Positions 1 to 8,505 of a stretch of DNA of 48,868 bases are shown in pieces; position 1 is the first letter of the stretch; each line of letters starts with the position of its first letter. Where the stretch lies: NCBI GenBank assembly GCA_028288085.1, contig JAQBOK010000328.1:1-48868 (forward strand). Direction: 5' to 3'. Source of the stretch: Mucilaginibacter sp. (GTDB taxonomy: Bacteria > Bacteroidota > Bacteroidia > Sphingobacteriales > Sphingobacteriaceae). Position numbers and translations under genes: made by a program. The notes below the pieces were generated by a model. That model did not search any database and was not told the origin of the DNA. It saw only the letters and a list, made by a program, of their open reading frames with translations.

Positions 1-671
1 CGCCATTGGGCCTCGCTAAATGCTTTTGGGCCAAATTCTACACCTTTGCCGCCAAAAGGTTTACCATCATTAAATAATACATTTCGTAAATTATGTTGGT
101 AGCCGCCTTCCAGGTGAATGATCTCACCAAACAGACCCTGGCGTACCATATTCAAAGCAGCCATTACATCACGCCGGTAACAAACATTCTCTAAGGTCAT
201 GTAGGGCATGCCCGTCTTTTCAGACGTATGTACCAAATCCCAATGATCCTCAACAGACAGACCGGCGATAACCTCGCATCCAACATATTTGCCTGCTTTC
301 ATCGCATCTATAGCCTGTGGATGATGGAACTGCCATGGCGTGGCGATGATCACCGCATCAATATCATTTCTTTCTAAAAGTCCTTTATAAGCATCCAAAC
401 CACCGGTATATTCTTTAGGTAATTTTTTACCTGCTTTTGTAAACTGTTCCCGGCAATATTGCAGCGAACTCTCCTGTGTATCGCAAATAGCTACAATATC
501 TACATCATCTCTCAGTAATCCCTCGCCTACGTGATTGCGGCCACGTAACCCAACGCCGATGTAACCTAATCGTACCTTCTCATTGCCCGTGGCAAATAAA
601 GAACCCGTTGGAAGAATAGTTAAGCTGGCAGTTGCCAACGCGCCTTGTTTAATAAAATCTCTGCGGTCCAT
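1..671 (-). CDS. Gfo/Idh/MocA oxidoreductase, GH109-like, partial
   Basis: The N-terminal ~223 residues of an NAD-dependent oxidoreductase are present; the 3' end lies beyond the window edge. It begins MDRRDFIKQGALATA, a twin-arginine-like N-terminus typical of exported Gfo/Idh/MocA proteins. A Rossmann fold follows (VRLGYIGVGLRGRNHV), then DIDAVIIATPWQFHHPQAIDAMKAG. The TPW-x-H block and the later LENVCYRRDVMAALNMVRQGLFGE segment resemble family GH109 (NAD-dependent alpha-N-acetylgalactosaminidase type). The substrate cannot be told from sequence. The start is the ATG at 671, chosen because the RR signal follows at once. It is transcribed away from the CBM9-like gene at 950. Confidence 0.85.
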   Translation of the reverse strand, partial: MDRRDFIKQGALATASLTILPTGSLFATGNEKVRLGYIGVGLRGRNHVGEGLLRDDVDIVAICDTQESSLQYCREQFTKAGKKLPKEYTGGLDAYKGLLERNDIDAVIIATPWQFHHPQAIDAMKAGKYVGCEVIAGLSVEDHWDLVHTSEKTGMPYMTLENVCYRRDVMAALNMVRQGLFGEIIHLEGGYQHNLRNVLFNDGKPFGGKGVEFGPKAFSEAQW

Positions 672-870
672 AAATGTGTTGGTTTTGTTATAAGCCTTGT
701 TCTAATGTTTTTCTCCCGAAACAGAAACTGCTTCTGTTTGATGCAAATCGAAAATTCAGTACTCCATTATTGCCCTTCATCAGCCATGATAATTGCATTT
801 TGCAGAGGTAGAACAATATTTATTAGAACATCGATTTTGTTTGATTTTAATACGACTAAACTATAAAAAA

Positions 871-878
871 TATATTTG
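871..878 (+). promoter_or_regulatory. possible -7 promoter element for CBM9-like gene
   Basis: TATATTTG matches the Bacteroidota -7 consensus TAnnTTTG exactly, about 70 bases before the ATG at 950. No TTTG lies at the ideal 19-base spacing; the nearest is at 840-843. The call is therefore weak. The rest of the 278-base gap between the divergent genes shows nothing else convincing. Confidence 0.3.
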
Positions 879-949
879 TGTGCGCGAACGCATTTTACTA
901 ATTTTAGTTAATCTTTAGCCAACATCACCTTTTCTAAAACCTATTTATA

Positions 950-1600
950 ATGATCGCGAAATCGCTGAAAATACCTCTTCTATCAGGAGTTGGCAAGAGC
1001 ATTTCGTTGCACAGGATATCCGGATTACTTGATAAAAATAGAAACCCTATTGATATTGTCCCCTGGCCGCAATTTGCAGGTAAACCCAAGGTTTCTTTTT
1101 CTATAGCCCATAGCAGGGATCACATGTTCATAAAATACGATGTGACGGAAAACGAAGTTCTTGCCAGGTACAAACATATAAATGACCCCGTTTATAAAGA
1201 CAGTTGTGTGGAGTTTTTTATTGCTTTTGATGATGATAAGGCTTATTATAATATTGAGTTTAACAGGCTCGGGACTTGCCTGGGGCGTTACGGCTCTCAA
1301 CGGGAAAATCGCACCGAATTGCCCATTGAAATATTAAAAACCATAAAATATGAACGGACCCTGATGCCAAAGAAAGATGGAACTTACCCGGCGATTAATT
1401 GGACATTAACGATCGCGGTGCCTATACAGGTTTTCTGCTTTCATAATTTCAATTCTATACAAGGCAAAAAAAGCAAAATGAATTTCTTTAAATGTGGAGA
1501 CGATCTTTCGCAGCCGCATTATTTGGTGTGGAATAATATTATATCAGACATCCCCAATTTTCACTTGCCAGAGTTTTTTGGTAAGGTTGAATTTATGTGA
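950..1600 (+). CDS. CBM9-like carbohydrate-binding domain protein
   Basis: This 216-residue protein resembles the CBM9-like (DOMON-related) domain proteins common in Bacteroidota. Visible landmarks are an early VPWPQFAGKPKVSFSIAHSRDHMFIKYDV stretch, where these proteins begin the beta-sandwich, the block VYKDSCVEFFIAFDDDKAYYNIEFN, and INWTLTIAVP. There is no signal peptide and no catalytic domain, so it is either cytoplasmic or exported by an unseen route. It may bind a sugar or serve in glycan handling with the nearby Gfo/Idh/MocA gene, but that is inference. It lies 78 bases upstream of the DUF5009 gene on the same strand and may be co-transcribed with it. Confidence 0.7.
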   Translation: MIAKSLKIPLLSGVGKSISLHRISGLLDKNRNPIDIVPWPQFAGKPKVSFSIAHSRDHMFIKYDVTENEVLARYKHINDPVYKDSCVEFFIAFDDDKAYYNIEFNRLGTCLGRYGSQRENRTELPIEILKTIKYERTLMPKKDGTYPAINWTLTIAVPIQVFCFHNFNSIQGKKSKMNFFKCGDDLSQPHYLVWNNIISDIPNFHLPEFFGKVEFM

Positions 1601-1678
1601 GCCCCTATGCTGAAATGTGATAGGTAAGTTTTAACTTTAGAATAAGTAAACCTAAAACGCTATCCAATTTTCACCATA

Positions 1679-2791
1679 ATGGAAAGTACCATACCAATAA
1701 AACCAGAAAGGCTTTTGTCAATAGATGTGATGCGCGGCCTCATCATGATATTTCTGGCCGGTGAGGCTTGCTCGGTTTACGAATCATTAAAAGACCTGCA
1801 CATCGGAGGTTTTTTTGATACAATTTTAATCCAATTCGATCATCATCCCTGGCATGGTTTACGTTTGTGGGATCTTATTCAGCCATCGTTTATGACGATC
1901 GCCGGAACGGCTATGTACATATCTTATCACAACAAGCAAGAGAAGGAAATCAGCTGGGGACAAAATTTTAAACATATCCTCGTCCGGTCGCTCAAGCTAT
2001 TTGTGTTAGGTACTGCTGTACAATGTTTTTATTCGGGCAAACTGGTTTGGGAGTTGTGGAATGTCTTGACGCAATTATCGGTAACTACAATTATCGCTTA
2101 TCTCATCATCAACAAGTCTTATAAATTCCAGATCGTGGTTTCTATAGTGTTATTGATTATTACAGAAGCGTTGTACCGGATAATTTTAGTGCCTGGTTTT
2201 GATCAGCCATTTGTTGAGGCACACAATTTTGGGGCATATATGGATACAGTTTTTATGGGTAAAATAAACCATGATGGATGGGTGACCATCAACATGATAC
2301 CAACTGCGGCCCACACGATATGGGGCGTTTTAGCGGGTAAATTATTGATATCAGAAAAGGCCGCATCTCAAAAAATAAAATACCTGCTGATAGCCGGAAT
2401 AATTGGCTTGGGATTGGGTTTTGGGCTCGACTGGGCCAACATTACACCCATTATTAAACGTATTGCTACAAGCTCGTTCACACTGGCATCAGAAGGGTGG
2501 GTACTGCTGTTAATGGCCCTCCTGTACTGGGTTATCGACATAAAGAAATTCAACAAATATGCTTGGATAGCTGTGGTTGTGGGAATGAACGCTATTTTTA
2601 TTTACTATTTTTTCAATACGGTTGGTTACCAGTGGTTTAATGGAGCAGTTGCTATTTTTATAAAAGGGTTTACGGGCTTGATCGGCATTGCACCCAAAAT
2701 ATCCGCAGTGCTTTCAGCGATTGTAACTCTGGCTATTGAATGGTATTTGTGTTATTGGTTGGCCAGGAATAAGATATTTATAAAACTGTAG
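1679..2791 (+). CDS. DUF5009 / NagX-like membrane acyltransferase
   Basis: This 370-residue polytopic membrane protein opens with RLLSIDVMRGLIMIFLAGE, the hallmark of the DUF5009/DUF1624 family related to heparan-alpha-glucosaminide N-acetyltransferase. About ten hydrophobic segments are visible. The conserved H-x-W block (DHHPWHGLRLWDLIQPSFMTIAGTAMY) carries the histidines proposed to act in transmembrane acetyl transfer. The natural acceptor is unknown; amino sugars are likely from family knowledge. Its TAG stop codon lies inside a palindromic repeat, which probably gives the transcript its 3' end. Confidence 0.8.
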   Translation: MESTIPIKPERLLSIDVMRGLIMIFLAGEACSVYESLKDLHIGGFFDTILIQFDHHPWHGLRLWDLIQPSFMTIAGTAMYISYHNKQEKEISWGQNFKHILVRSLKLFVLGTAVQCFYSGKLVWELWNVLTQLSVTTIIAYLIINKSYKFQIVVSIVLLIITEALYRIILVPGFDQPFVEAHNFGAYMDTVFMGKINHDGWVTINMIPTAAHTIWGVLAGKLLISEKAASQKIKYLLIAGIIGLGLGFGLDWANITPIIKRIATSSFTLASEGWVLLLMALLYWVIDIKKFNKYAWIAVVVGMNAIFIYYFFNTVGYQWFNGAVAIFIKGFTGLIGIAPKISAVLSAIVTLAIEWYLCYWLARNKIFIKL

Positions 2792-2880
2792 AGACGCAAG
2801 ATATTGCGTCTCTACAGTGATGTATTAAGACCCCAAATTTGCGTTTCTACGTATTAAGACGCAAAATTTTGCGTCTCTAC
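2785..2880. repeat. palindromic repeat cluster, GTAGAGACGCAA family (three units)
   Basis: Unit 1 at 2785-2818 has perfect 15-base arms (ACTGTAGAGACGCAA) around a GATA loop. Unit 2 at about 2828-2850 is degenerate (ending GCGTTTCTAC). Unit 3 contains a perfect 20-base palindrome at 2857-2876 (AGACGCAAAATTTTGCGTCT) followed by CTAC. The cluster lies between convergent genes, and its edges supply the stop codons of both the DUF5009 gene (2789-2791) and the GNAT gene (2877-2879). It could act as a bidirectional transcript end or mRNA-stabilising hairpin. Confidence 0.9.
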
Positions 2881-3476
2881 AATCTTTTTCTGAGATTCTC
2901 CTTCACCTCATTTTGCCACTCCTCTTTCAAAATGCTTAACACAATGGAGTTCCGCCGGCCACCTGCTTCGAGCCACATGTTGCTTCTTAAAATACCTTCT
3001 ACTTTGCAACCGATACTTTTCATAGCGGCTATACTGTGCTCGTTTCTTGCATCCGCACGAAATTCCACTCTAAACATATTAAGAGTTTCAAATGCAAATT
3101 GTAATAACAGGAATTTGCAATGCTTATTTAATCCCGATCCTCTGTACTTTTCGCCATACCAGGTATAACCCAATTGGAGTGTATTTTGCTCAGGTTGTAT
3201 ATCATAAAAACGGGTGCTGCCTGCATACTCGTTAGTTGTTTTCTCAAATACGATAAAAGCATATTCTTTGCCTGCCGCTCTATTGTTGAGGGCTGTACCA
3301 ACATAGTTGCGCATTCCCTGTTCTCCTTTTGCACTTATACCAGAGTATTTCCAGGTATCCGGTTCATTAAGAGCGTATGGGAGTAAAAACTCCAGGTCAG
3401 TTTCCAATAAAGGTCTTAATAAAACCCTTTCATCTTCTAATACGTAATCGGCTTCGCGGTTATAGGTTGATAGCAT
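2877..3476 (-). CDS. GNAT N-acetyltransferase (RimJ/RimL-like)
   Basis: This 199-residue protein has the N-terminal pattern LEDERVLLRPLLETDLEFLLPYA of the RimJ/RimL branch of GNAT acetyltransferases. These use acetyl-CoA to acetylate an amine, often a protein N-terminus or a small molecule. The acetyl-CoA-binding segment appears as QLGYTWYGEKYRGSGLNKHCKFLLLQFAFE, where R/G-x-G-x-x matches the pyrophosphate-binding loop. The segment NEHSIAAMKSIGCKVEGILRSN is the usual C-terminal helix-strand of the fold. The substrate is unknown. The last codon runs into a palindromic repeat that provides the TAG stop. It is divergent from the ABC exporter operon. Confidence 0.85.
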   Translation of the reverse strand: MLSTYNREADYVLEDERVLLRPLLETDLEFLLPYALNEPDTWKYSGISAKGEQGMRNYVGTALNNRAAGKEYAFIVFEKTTNEYAGSTRFYDIQPEQNTLQLGYTWYGEKYRGSGLNKHCKFLLLQFAFETLNMFRVEFRADARNEHSIAAMKSIGCKVEGILRSNMWLEAGGRRNSIVLSILKEEWQNEVKENLRKRL

Positions 3477-3598
3477 TGTTAAGTTTTTTAGAATGTTTTT
3501 ACAAGTTGTTCGTCTGTCTTAATAAAAGCTTTTACAATTATAATTTTATTTTAATTACACCCGTAACAAAGCTTTGTTATTTTTACCTAAATATATCT

Positions 3599-5362
3599 AT
3601 GGCCAAAAAAAAAGAAGAACAAGCAGCAAAAAAGCCGGGAATTTTTAGCCTGCTAAAACCCTATAGCGGATTGGTGTTTTTGCTGATCCTGTTTTCCATA
3701 TTCAGCAATAGCGCCAGTTTATGGATGCCGAAGATCATTTCGCATGGTATTGATGATTATATCCACAGCCTGATTACCAAGACACATTTTGATGTAAATC
3801 CTACTTTAGTAAAATTCTCGTCAGCCATATTGTTCATTTTTATTTTTTCCTGGCTGCAAAGCATCATCCAAACATATACATCAGAAAAAGTAGCCCGCGA
3901 CTTGCGTACAAGACTTTCTGACAAGATATCCAGGCAAAGCAGTATTTTTATTGAACAGGCTAATCCGTCAAAATTATTGACCAATTTGACCGCCGACGCA
4001 GATTCGATAAAGCTTTTTGTATCCCAGGCACTGGTTTCTATCGTATCATCCATATTTATCATTATTGGTGCCAGCATCCTGTTGCTCACTATCAACTGGA
4101 AGCTTGCGTTATGCGTTATTGCTATTATCCCAGTAATTGGTATCACCTTTGCCCTTGTACTGAAAAAAGTTAGGGTATTATTCAAAGAGAGCCGCGCAGT
4201 TATCGACTGGCTGAATAAAGTGATCAACGAAAGTATATTAGGATCAGCATTGATAAGGGTAATTAACTCGCAGCAATTAGAATTTGATAAATTTCTGAAG
4301 GCAAACACCAAAGCACGTGATTATGGCCTGGCTATCCTGCGCCTTTTCGCCGGACTTATCCCCGTTATTACCTTCACTGCAAATATGGCCGGATTGAGCA
4401 TACTTGTTTTAGGTGGGCATTTTGTTATCAACAAAAGCATGTCGCTGGGTGATTTTGCAGCATTTAATAGCTACCTGGTGCAGCTCATTTTCCCTATAAT
4501 CCTGATTGGTTTTATGAGCAATATCATAGCGCAGGCCTCAGCTTCTTTCGAACGTATCAACACGATATTGGATGCGCCTGATTCACCAGCAGGTGGTACA
4601 ATAACCGAGCCTTTAAGGGGCGATATTGATCTAAAGAATGTGAATGTGATCTATGGACAAAAGCCAGCCTTAAAGGATATCTCTCTTTCAGTAAAAGCAG
4701 GTTCAAGGATTGCGATAATTGGGCCTACAGCAGCCGGGAAAACGCAATTGCTATACCTGCTTACAAATTTGATCAAGGCAAACTCAGGCGAAGTGTTATT
4801 TGATGGCAGAAGCATTGATGATTATAACAGCGAATCCTTCCACAGCCAGGTGGGCTTTGTTTTCCAGGATAGCATCATCTTTAATATGAGTATCCGCGAA
4901 AATATTGCCTTTAGCGATACGGTAACGGATGAATCTTTGAAGAAGGCGATTGATACAGCTGAATTACATGAGTTTGTAGACTCTTTGCCAGAAGGGTTAA
5001 GTACAATTGTTTCTGAACGGGGTGCAAGCCTGTCAGGCGGACAAAAACAGCGCATTATGCTTGCCCGTGCACTGGCGGTAAATCCAAGAGTTTTATTACT
5101 GGATGATTTTACAGCGAGGGTAGATAACAATACCGAAAAGAAGATACTGGAAAATGTACAAAAGAATTACCCGGGATTAACCTTGATCTCAGTTACACAA
5201 AAGATAGCTTCAGTTGAGCATTATGACCAGATCATATTATTAATGGAAAGTGAAATTGTAGCATCCGGTAATCACGATGAACTGATGAGTACCAGTACAG
5301 ATTACGTGCAGATATTTAACTCGCAACAAAGCACCAGCAATTATGAATTACGACCTAAATAA
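3599..5362 (+). CDS. ABC exporter half-transporter with degenerate NBD
   Basis: This 587-residue protein fuses a type 1 exporter transmembrane domain to an ATPase domain. The start is the ATG at 3599 (MAKKKEEQAAKKPG); the open frame continues upstream to 3377, but that stretch overlaps the divergent GNAT gene. Walker A is GPTAAGKT (residues 375-382) and the signature is LSGGQ (478-482). After Walker B the catalytic glutamate is replaced by aspartate (LLLDDF, D503), and the switch histidine is glutamine (VTQKI, Q534). These two changes mark the degenerate-site partner of heterodimeric exporters such as TM287/288 or LmrCD. The next gene overlaps it by 20 bases and supplies the complementary half. 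The substrate is unknown; multidrug or lipid export is possible. Confidence 0.9.
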   Translation: MAKKKEEQAAKKPGIFSLLKPYSGLVFLLILFSIFSNSASLWMPKIISHGIDDYIHSLITKTHFDVNPTLVKFSSAILFIFIFSWLQSIIQTYTSEKVARDLRTRLSDKISRQSSIFIEQANPSKLLTNLTADADSIKLFVSQALVSIVSSIFIIIGASILLLTINWKLALCVIAIIPVIGITFALVLKKVRVLFKESRAVIDWLNKVINESILGSALIRVINSQQLEFDKFLKANTKARDYGLAILRLFAGLIPVITFTANMAGLSILVLGGHFVINKSMSLGDFAAFNSYLVQLIFPIILIGFMSNIIAQASASFERINTILDAPDSPAGGTITEPLRGDIDLKNVNVIYGQKPALKDISLSVKAGSRIAIIGPTAAGKTQLLYLLTNLIKANSGEVLFDGRSIDDYNSESFHSQVGFVFQDSIIFNMSIRENIAFSDTVTDESLKKAIDTAELHEFVDSLPEGLSTIVSERGASLSGGQKQRIMLARALAVNPRVLLLDDFTARVDNNTEKKILENVQKNYPGLTLISVTQKIASVEHYDQIILLMESEIVASGNHDELMSTSTDYVQIFNSQQSTSNYELRPK

Positions 5363-7103
5363 ATTTTCAACTCAACAGGAAAAAACATCAACCCTGGGAG
5401 CACTGAAAACGCTGCTGGTGCTGATAGCGCATGAGAAGAAAAATCTTTGGCTGGCATTGATAGCCATATTGATCAACTCGGGCGTCAATTTGCTGGGCCC
5501 GCTATTGATCGGCCGCGCAATTGACAAATATGTCATCCCTGGCAATTATCATGGTGTGCTGGTTATTTCGGGGGTATTACTGGCTATGTATTTATGCGGG
5601 CTTGTAGCCAGTTATCTGCAAACTAAAATGATGGGCGGCGTTGGCCAGCGCATGCTCTATACGCTGCGCAATGCCATATTCAATAAACTGCAGCAATTAC
5701 CGGTCGCATTTTTTAATCAAAACAAAGCCGGTGACCTTATTTCGAGGGTAAATAACGATACGGATAAGATCAATACCTTTTTCAGCCAGTCGCTGATGCA
5801 GTTTGTAGGGAACCTTTCGATAATGATCGGGGCCGGTATATTTTTATTGTGTATCAATCTGAAATTGGGCGCTGCAACTGTTGCCCCTGCTGCATTAGCC
5901 TGGATATTTACTAAAATATTATCGCCATGGGTAAAAAGAAAGAACGCGGTCAATTTAAAGAGTGTAGGGGGGATGAGTGCAGAGATACAGGAGAGCCTGA
6001 ACAATTTTAAAGTGATCATAGCCTTTAACCGGCGCGATTATTTCCGCAAACGGTTTGATGATGCTAATAAAGCAAATTATGCTACCTCGATAAAAGCAGG
6101 TATTGCAAATAATATTTTTTTGCCGGTGTATAGCTTGCTTGCGGGCGCGGCTCAATTAATTGTTTTAGCTTATGGTATTTATTTGATTTCAAAAGGTGAG
6201 TTCAGTATTGGGTTGCTGGTAAGTTATTTTTCGTATGCCAATAGCTTTTATAACCCCTTGAGACAGTTAGCTACCCTATGGGCAAGTTTTCAAACTGCTA
6301 TGGCAGGATGGGATAGGATATCGCAAATACTGTCATTAGATACCAACCTGGCAACAGTAAAAGAAACGGTTGCAGAGCCATCAGGCGCGTTGCTTGAATT
6401 CAGGGATGTGCACTTTGCGTATCCCGGAGGCAATGAGATATTGCACCATATTAACTTTAAACTGGAACGCGGTAAAACTTATGCTTTGGTGGGCCCTACA
6501 GGTGGCGGAAAAACAACAACGGCGTCCATTATAGCACGTTTATATGATCCAACAAGCGGAACCGTATTTTTAGATGGGAAGGATATACGCTCGTACGAGC
6601 CGGAAGAACGTACCCAAAAGATAGGATTTATATTGCAGGAACCATTTTTGTTTACAGGCACAGTAAAGGAAAATATCCTTTATGGTAACGAAATTTATAA
6701 AGATTTCAGCAGTGAAGAATTGGAAGAGGCACTGAAGAACGCGAACCTGGAAAGTTTGCTGGCGATTTTTGAGAATGGACTGGAAACTCAAGTATTATCA
6801 TCGGGCGATAGTATCAGTCTTGGTCAAAAACAACTGATCGCCTTTATGCGGGCGGTATTGCGCAATCCCGAAATATTGATATTGGACGAAGCAACAGCCA
6901 ATATTGATACCATCACAGAGCAATTGCTAAGCGATATTTTAAAACGGTTACCAGAAACCACCACCCGTGTTATCATTGCACATCGTTTAAATACTATAGA
7001 GAATGCCGATGAAATCTACTTCGTCAATTCAGGAGAGGTGATCCGTGCAGGGTCTTTGGATGATGCGATAGAACGGTTATTGCATGGGAAGAGGGTGAGT
7101 TAG
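5343..7103 (+). CDS. ABC exporter half-transporter with canonical catalytic residues
   Basis: This 586-residue type 1 ABC exporter half carries Walker A GPTGGGKT (384-391), catalytic glutamate E516 in ILDEATANID, and switch histidine H547 (IIAHRLNTIENAD). Its signature is the non-canonical ISLGQ (491-495) instead of LSGGQ. In the predicted heterodimer its ATP would be hydrolysed against the intact LSGGQ of the upstream protein, while its own altered signature faces the partner's degenerate site. The start overlaps the upstream gene by 20 bases, which implies translational coupling and equal stoichiometry. The transmembrane region spans roughly residues 30-320. Transport polarity is predicted outward from the fold. 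Confidence 0.92.
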   Translation: MNYDLNKFSTQQEKTSTLGALKTLLVLIAHEKKNLWLALIAILINSGVNLLGPLLIGRAIDKYVIPGNYHGVLVISGVLLAMYLCGLVASYLQTKMMGGVGQRMLYTLRNAIFNKLQQLPVAFFNQNKAGDLISRVNNDTDKINTFFSQSLMQFVGNLSIMIGAGIFLLCINLKLGAATVAPAALAWIFTKILSPWVKRKNAVNLKSVGGMSAEIQESLNNFKVIIAFNRRDYFRKRFDDANKANYATSIKAGIANNIFLPVYSLLAGAAQLIVLAYGIYLISKGEFSIGLLVSYFSYANSFYNPLRQLATLWASFQTAMAGWDRISQILSLDTNLATVKETVAEPSGALLEFRDVHFAYPGGNEILHHINFKLERGKTYALVGPTGGGKTTTASIIARLYDPTSGTVFLDGKDIRSYEPEERTQKIGFILQEPFLFTGTVKENILYGNEIYKDFSSEELEEALKNANLESLLAIFENGLETQVLSSGDSISLGQKQLIAFMRAVLRNPEILILDEATANIDTITEQLLSDILKRLPETTTRVIIAHRLNTIENADEIYFVNSGEVIRAGSLDDAIERLLHGKRVS

Positions 7104-7124
7104 TTATTGATTTTCAGTTCTAAA

Positions 7125-7206
7125 AGACTTACGAAGTTTTTAAACGGCGAAGCCCTCAACGAGGCCATTTAAAAACAAAGCACTCCGAGTTAAACTTCGT
7201 AAGTCT
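7125..7206. repeat. inverted repeat, AGACTTACGAAGTTT family, copy 1
   Basis: Perfect 15-base arms AGACTTACGAAGTTT (7125-7139) and AAACTTCGTAAGTCT (7192-7206) flank a 52-base centre. The element lies between the convergent ABC exporter and oxidoreductase genes. A second copy with the same core is at 47352-47386. Both copies also contain ACAAAGCACTC, placed inside the arms here and just outside them in copy 2. Confidence 0.9.
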
Positions 7207-7250
7207 GCTATCATCAAAAATATTTAATCAAAAATCAACGGTTCATCCAA

Positions 7251-8438
7251 TCATAAATCCCTGCGCACCACCTCACCTGTTTTCTTATGCTTCAGGATTA
7301 GCTTTTTCTCGCCGTTTGGTAGTATTTCTTCTTTTATTAAATGATAATCTTCATCGTATGATGCGAAGGCATGCTGCTCGGTTACATCAGTTCTGCCGCG
7401 CCAGTCATCTAATTGCACCGGTTCCCACTGGCCTGTTTTAGCCGACTTGTAGGCTGCATCTATTATGGAGTTTACTACATAGCCATCATAAAAGGTTTCC
7501 AGTGGTTCGCGTTTTTGTTCAATAGATTCAAACATATCAGTAAACATGTGGTTATAACCCAATTCGTTTACTTCATCCCCGACAGGAAATAACCATCCGG
7601 AATTTGATTCTGCTTTTTCGGCCACATAAGCACCGCCTTTGCCCGTAGTGAACATATCAAAACCGGTACGCATAAAATTATTCAGCCAGATGGTTCCCTC
7701 GGTGCCCATTACTTCATCACGCAGGTCCATACCGCCGCGGAAACACCAGCTTACCTCGAACTGTCCAATGGCACCATTGGCGTATTTAACCATGCCTACG
7801 GCATTATCTTCCGCATCAATAGGATGAACCTGTGTGGCTGCCCAGCACATCACCGAAACAGGCTTAATGTCCTTGCCAATAAAATTTCGCGATATCTCTA
7901 TACAATGACAACCCAGGTCGACAATGGCGCCACCACCTGATTTTTCTTTGTTCCAGAACCAATCGCTATGCGGGCCAGGGTGGGTTTCTCTTGATTTTGC
8001 CCAAAGTATGCGGCCAAGCGCACCGGATTTAATGCTATCCAATGATTTAAGAAATTTAGGAGTATAGCAAAGGTCTTCCAGATACCCCCCCATAATACCG
8101 GCCTTTTCAACCATATCCATCATCTTTTTGGCTTCTTCGCCGGTGCGGCCCAATGGTTTGGTACAAAGCACATGCTTGCCGGCCTTAGCGCATGCCTCAA
8201 TAGCTTCCAAATGCAGATCGTTTGATAACGCGATCACTACTACATCAACTTCGGGATGTTCAATGGCCTCGGCCATGCTGGTGGTGTGATAGGGCAGCCC
8301 GTAGTCATTTGCAAATTTTTCTGCCTTTTCTGCTGTACGCGAATAAACGCTGTGTAAAGTATCTTTTCTCCTTTGGCCAACCAGTGAGTCGGCGTAAAAT
8401 CGGGCTATAAATCCCGAACCAAGCATAGCTATTTTCAT
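7251..8438 (-). CDS. Gfo/Idh/MocA family oxidoreductase
   Basis: This 395-residue cytoplasmic NAD(P)-dependent oxidoreductase has an N-terminal Rossmann motif (KIAMLGSGFIARFYADSL) and the block VDVVVIALSNDLHLEAIEACAKAGKHVLCTKPLGRTGEEA. The usual EKP catalytic motif reads TKP, keeping the key lysine. The C-terminal domain includes GGGAIVDLGCHCIEISRNF, the conserved G-x-x-x-D-x-G-x-H block that places a catalytic histidine. Substrates of the family are sugars, cyclitols or their amino derivatives; this one cannot be assigned. It follows the dioxygenase-like gene by 63 bases on the same strand, so the two probably form one catabolic transcript facing the Nudix regulator. Confidence 0.9.
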   Translation of the reverse strand: MKIAMLGSGFIARFYADSLVGQRRKDTLHSVYSRTAEKAEKFANDYGLPYHTTSMAEAIEHPEVDVVVIALSNDLHLEAIEACAKAGKHVLCTKPLGRTGEEAKKMMDMVEKAGIMGGYLEDLCYTPKFLKSLDSIKSGALGRILWAKSRETHPGPHSDWFWNKEKSGGGAIVDLGCHCIEISRNFIGKDIKPVSVMCWAATQVHPIDAEDNAVGMVKYANGAIGQFEVSWCFRGGMDLRDEVMGTEGTIWLNNFMRTGFDMFTTGKGGAYVAEKAESNSGWLFPVGDEVNELGYNHMFTDMFESIEQKREPLETFYDGYVVNSIIDAAYKSAKTGQWEPVQLDDWRGRTDVTEQHAFASYDEDYHLIKEEILPNGEKKLILKHKKTGEVVRRDL

Positions 8439-8477
8439 ATTTTGTGTTGTTGTAATGTTAAACGTTTATTTATGTTC

Positions 8478-8505
8478 GTAGAAACGCAAAATTTTGCGTC
8501 TCTAC
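8478..8505. repeat. palindromic repeat, GTAGAGACGCAA family
   Basis: GTAGAAACGCAAAA and its near-perfect complement TTTTGCGTCTCTAC form a 28-base palindrome with one mismatch. It belongs to the family at 2785-2880. Read on the minus strand, its outer GTAGAG supplies the TAG stop of the dioxygenase gene, so the hairpin lies within the intercistronic space before the oxidoreductase gene. Confidence 0.9.

Noticed and set aside
645..866. 73-codon plus-strand ORF at the start of the first gap
   Set aside because: It overlaps the start of the divergent Gfo/Idh/MocA gene, has a cysteine-rich, low-complexity translation and no family resemblance.
3377..3598. 74-codon upstream extension of the first ABC exporter gene
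   Set aside because: It overlaps the 5' end of the divergent GNAT gene and adds an unlikely N-terminus. MAKKKEEQ at 3599 is the natural start.
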